From: Williamsia maris
GTDB taxonomy: Bacteria > Actinomycetota > Actinomycetes > Mycobacteriales > Mycobacteriaceae
NCBI RefSeq assembly: GCF_024171815.1
Contig: NZ_JAMTCJ010000001.1
Span: forward strand, 1,054,001 to 1,118,000
Reading direction: 5' to 3'
Length of the DNA: 64,000 bases
In this document: piece by piece, positions 64,000-64,000 of the stretch
Numbering within the stretch: the stretch's first letter is position 1
Layout: each line of letters begins with the position of its first letter
Made by a program: the position numbers and the translations under genes
Notes under the pieces: model-generated
Seen by the model: only the letters and a program-made list of their open reading frames with translations
What the model was told of the DNA's origin: nothing
The model's database searches: none

Positions 64000-64000
64000 G

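Overview
The window is GC-rich actinobacterial chromosome from the mycolic-acid clade (Mycobacteriales). Its gene families and gene order recall Gordonia, Williamsia, Rhodococcus and Mycobacterium; I cannot fix the genus from sequence alone. Genes are dense, operons often show 4-bp stop/start overlaps, and there is no sign of prophage, transposase, CRISPR array, rRNA or tRNA.

Region 1 (about 2.0-20.5 kb) is a compact steroid-catabolic island under the TetR repressor KstR. It holds hsaE-hsaG-hsaF (end steps of ring A/B breakdown), divergent kstD plus a MaoC hydratase, an operon chsE1-chsE2-chsH2-chsH1-ltp2-fadD that removes the last three side-chain carbons, the two-domain dehydrogenase chsE3 (fadE34), and kstR itself. 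Three perfect copies of the KstR palindrome TNNAACNNGTTNNA sit in the three expected control regions. The island also carries a Tat-exported ferritin-like protein, a DHA2 transporter and a 42-residue membrane protein.

Region 2 (20.5-42.4 kb) is mixed. It has a FadE5-type acyl-CoA dehydrogenase with a divergent TetR, a non-coding cluster of nested palindromic elements, clpC, and several regulator/enzyme pairs (HxlR/NmrA-like, AraC/DUF1772). It continues with VOC proteins, two overlapping lipases and a sigma-factor/triple-VOC pair. It ends with an SCP2-P450-SDR-ALDH-ferredoxin operon that faces a TetR gene across an 18-bp palindrome.

Region 3 (42.4-64 kb) resembles the purine block of M. tuberculosis (Rv0772-Rv0800). 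It contains purS-purQ-M18 peptidase, purC-ptrB, purB and purD, interleaved with a DUF2334 protein, a glutathione peroxidase, a MarR/DHA2 pair, an ArsR/SRPBCC pair, a glycerophosphodiesterase lipoprotein, an aminotransferase, an esterase, LtrA, a glycoside hydrolase and an FBP-domain protein cut by the window edge.

The most unusual structure is a family of strictly 21-bp tandem arrays. Two lie in inverted orientation on either side of a small DUF559/AbiEi-like nuclease-type gene (48.2-49.4 kb) and a third fills the gap upstream of purB. A second gene of the same protein family (1.0-2.0 kb) is followed by a different short repeat/hairpin. The second unusual structure is the nested-palindrome cluster at 23.5-23.9 kb.
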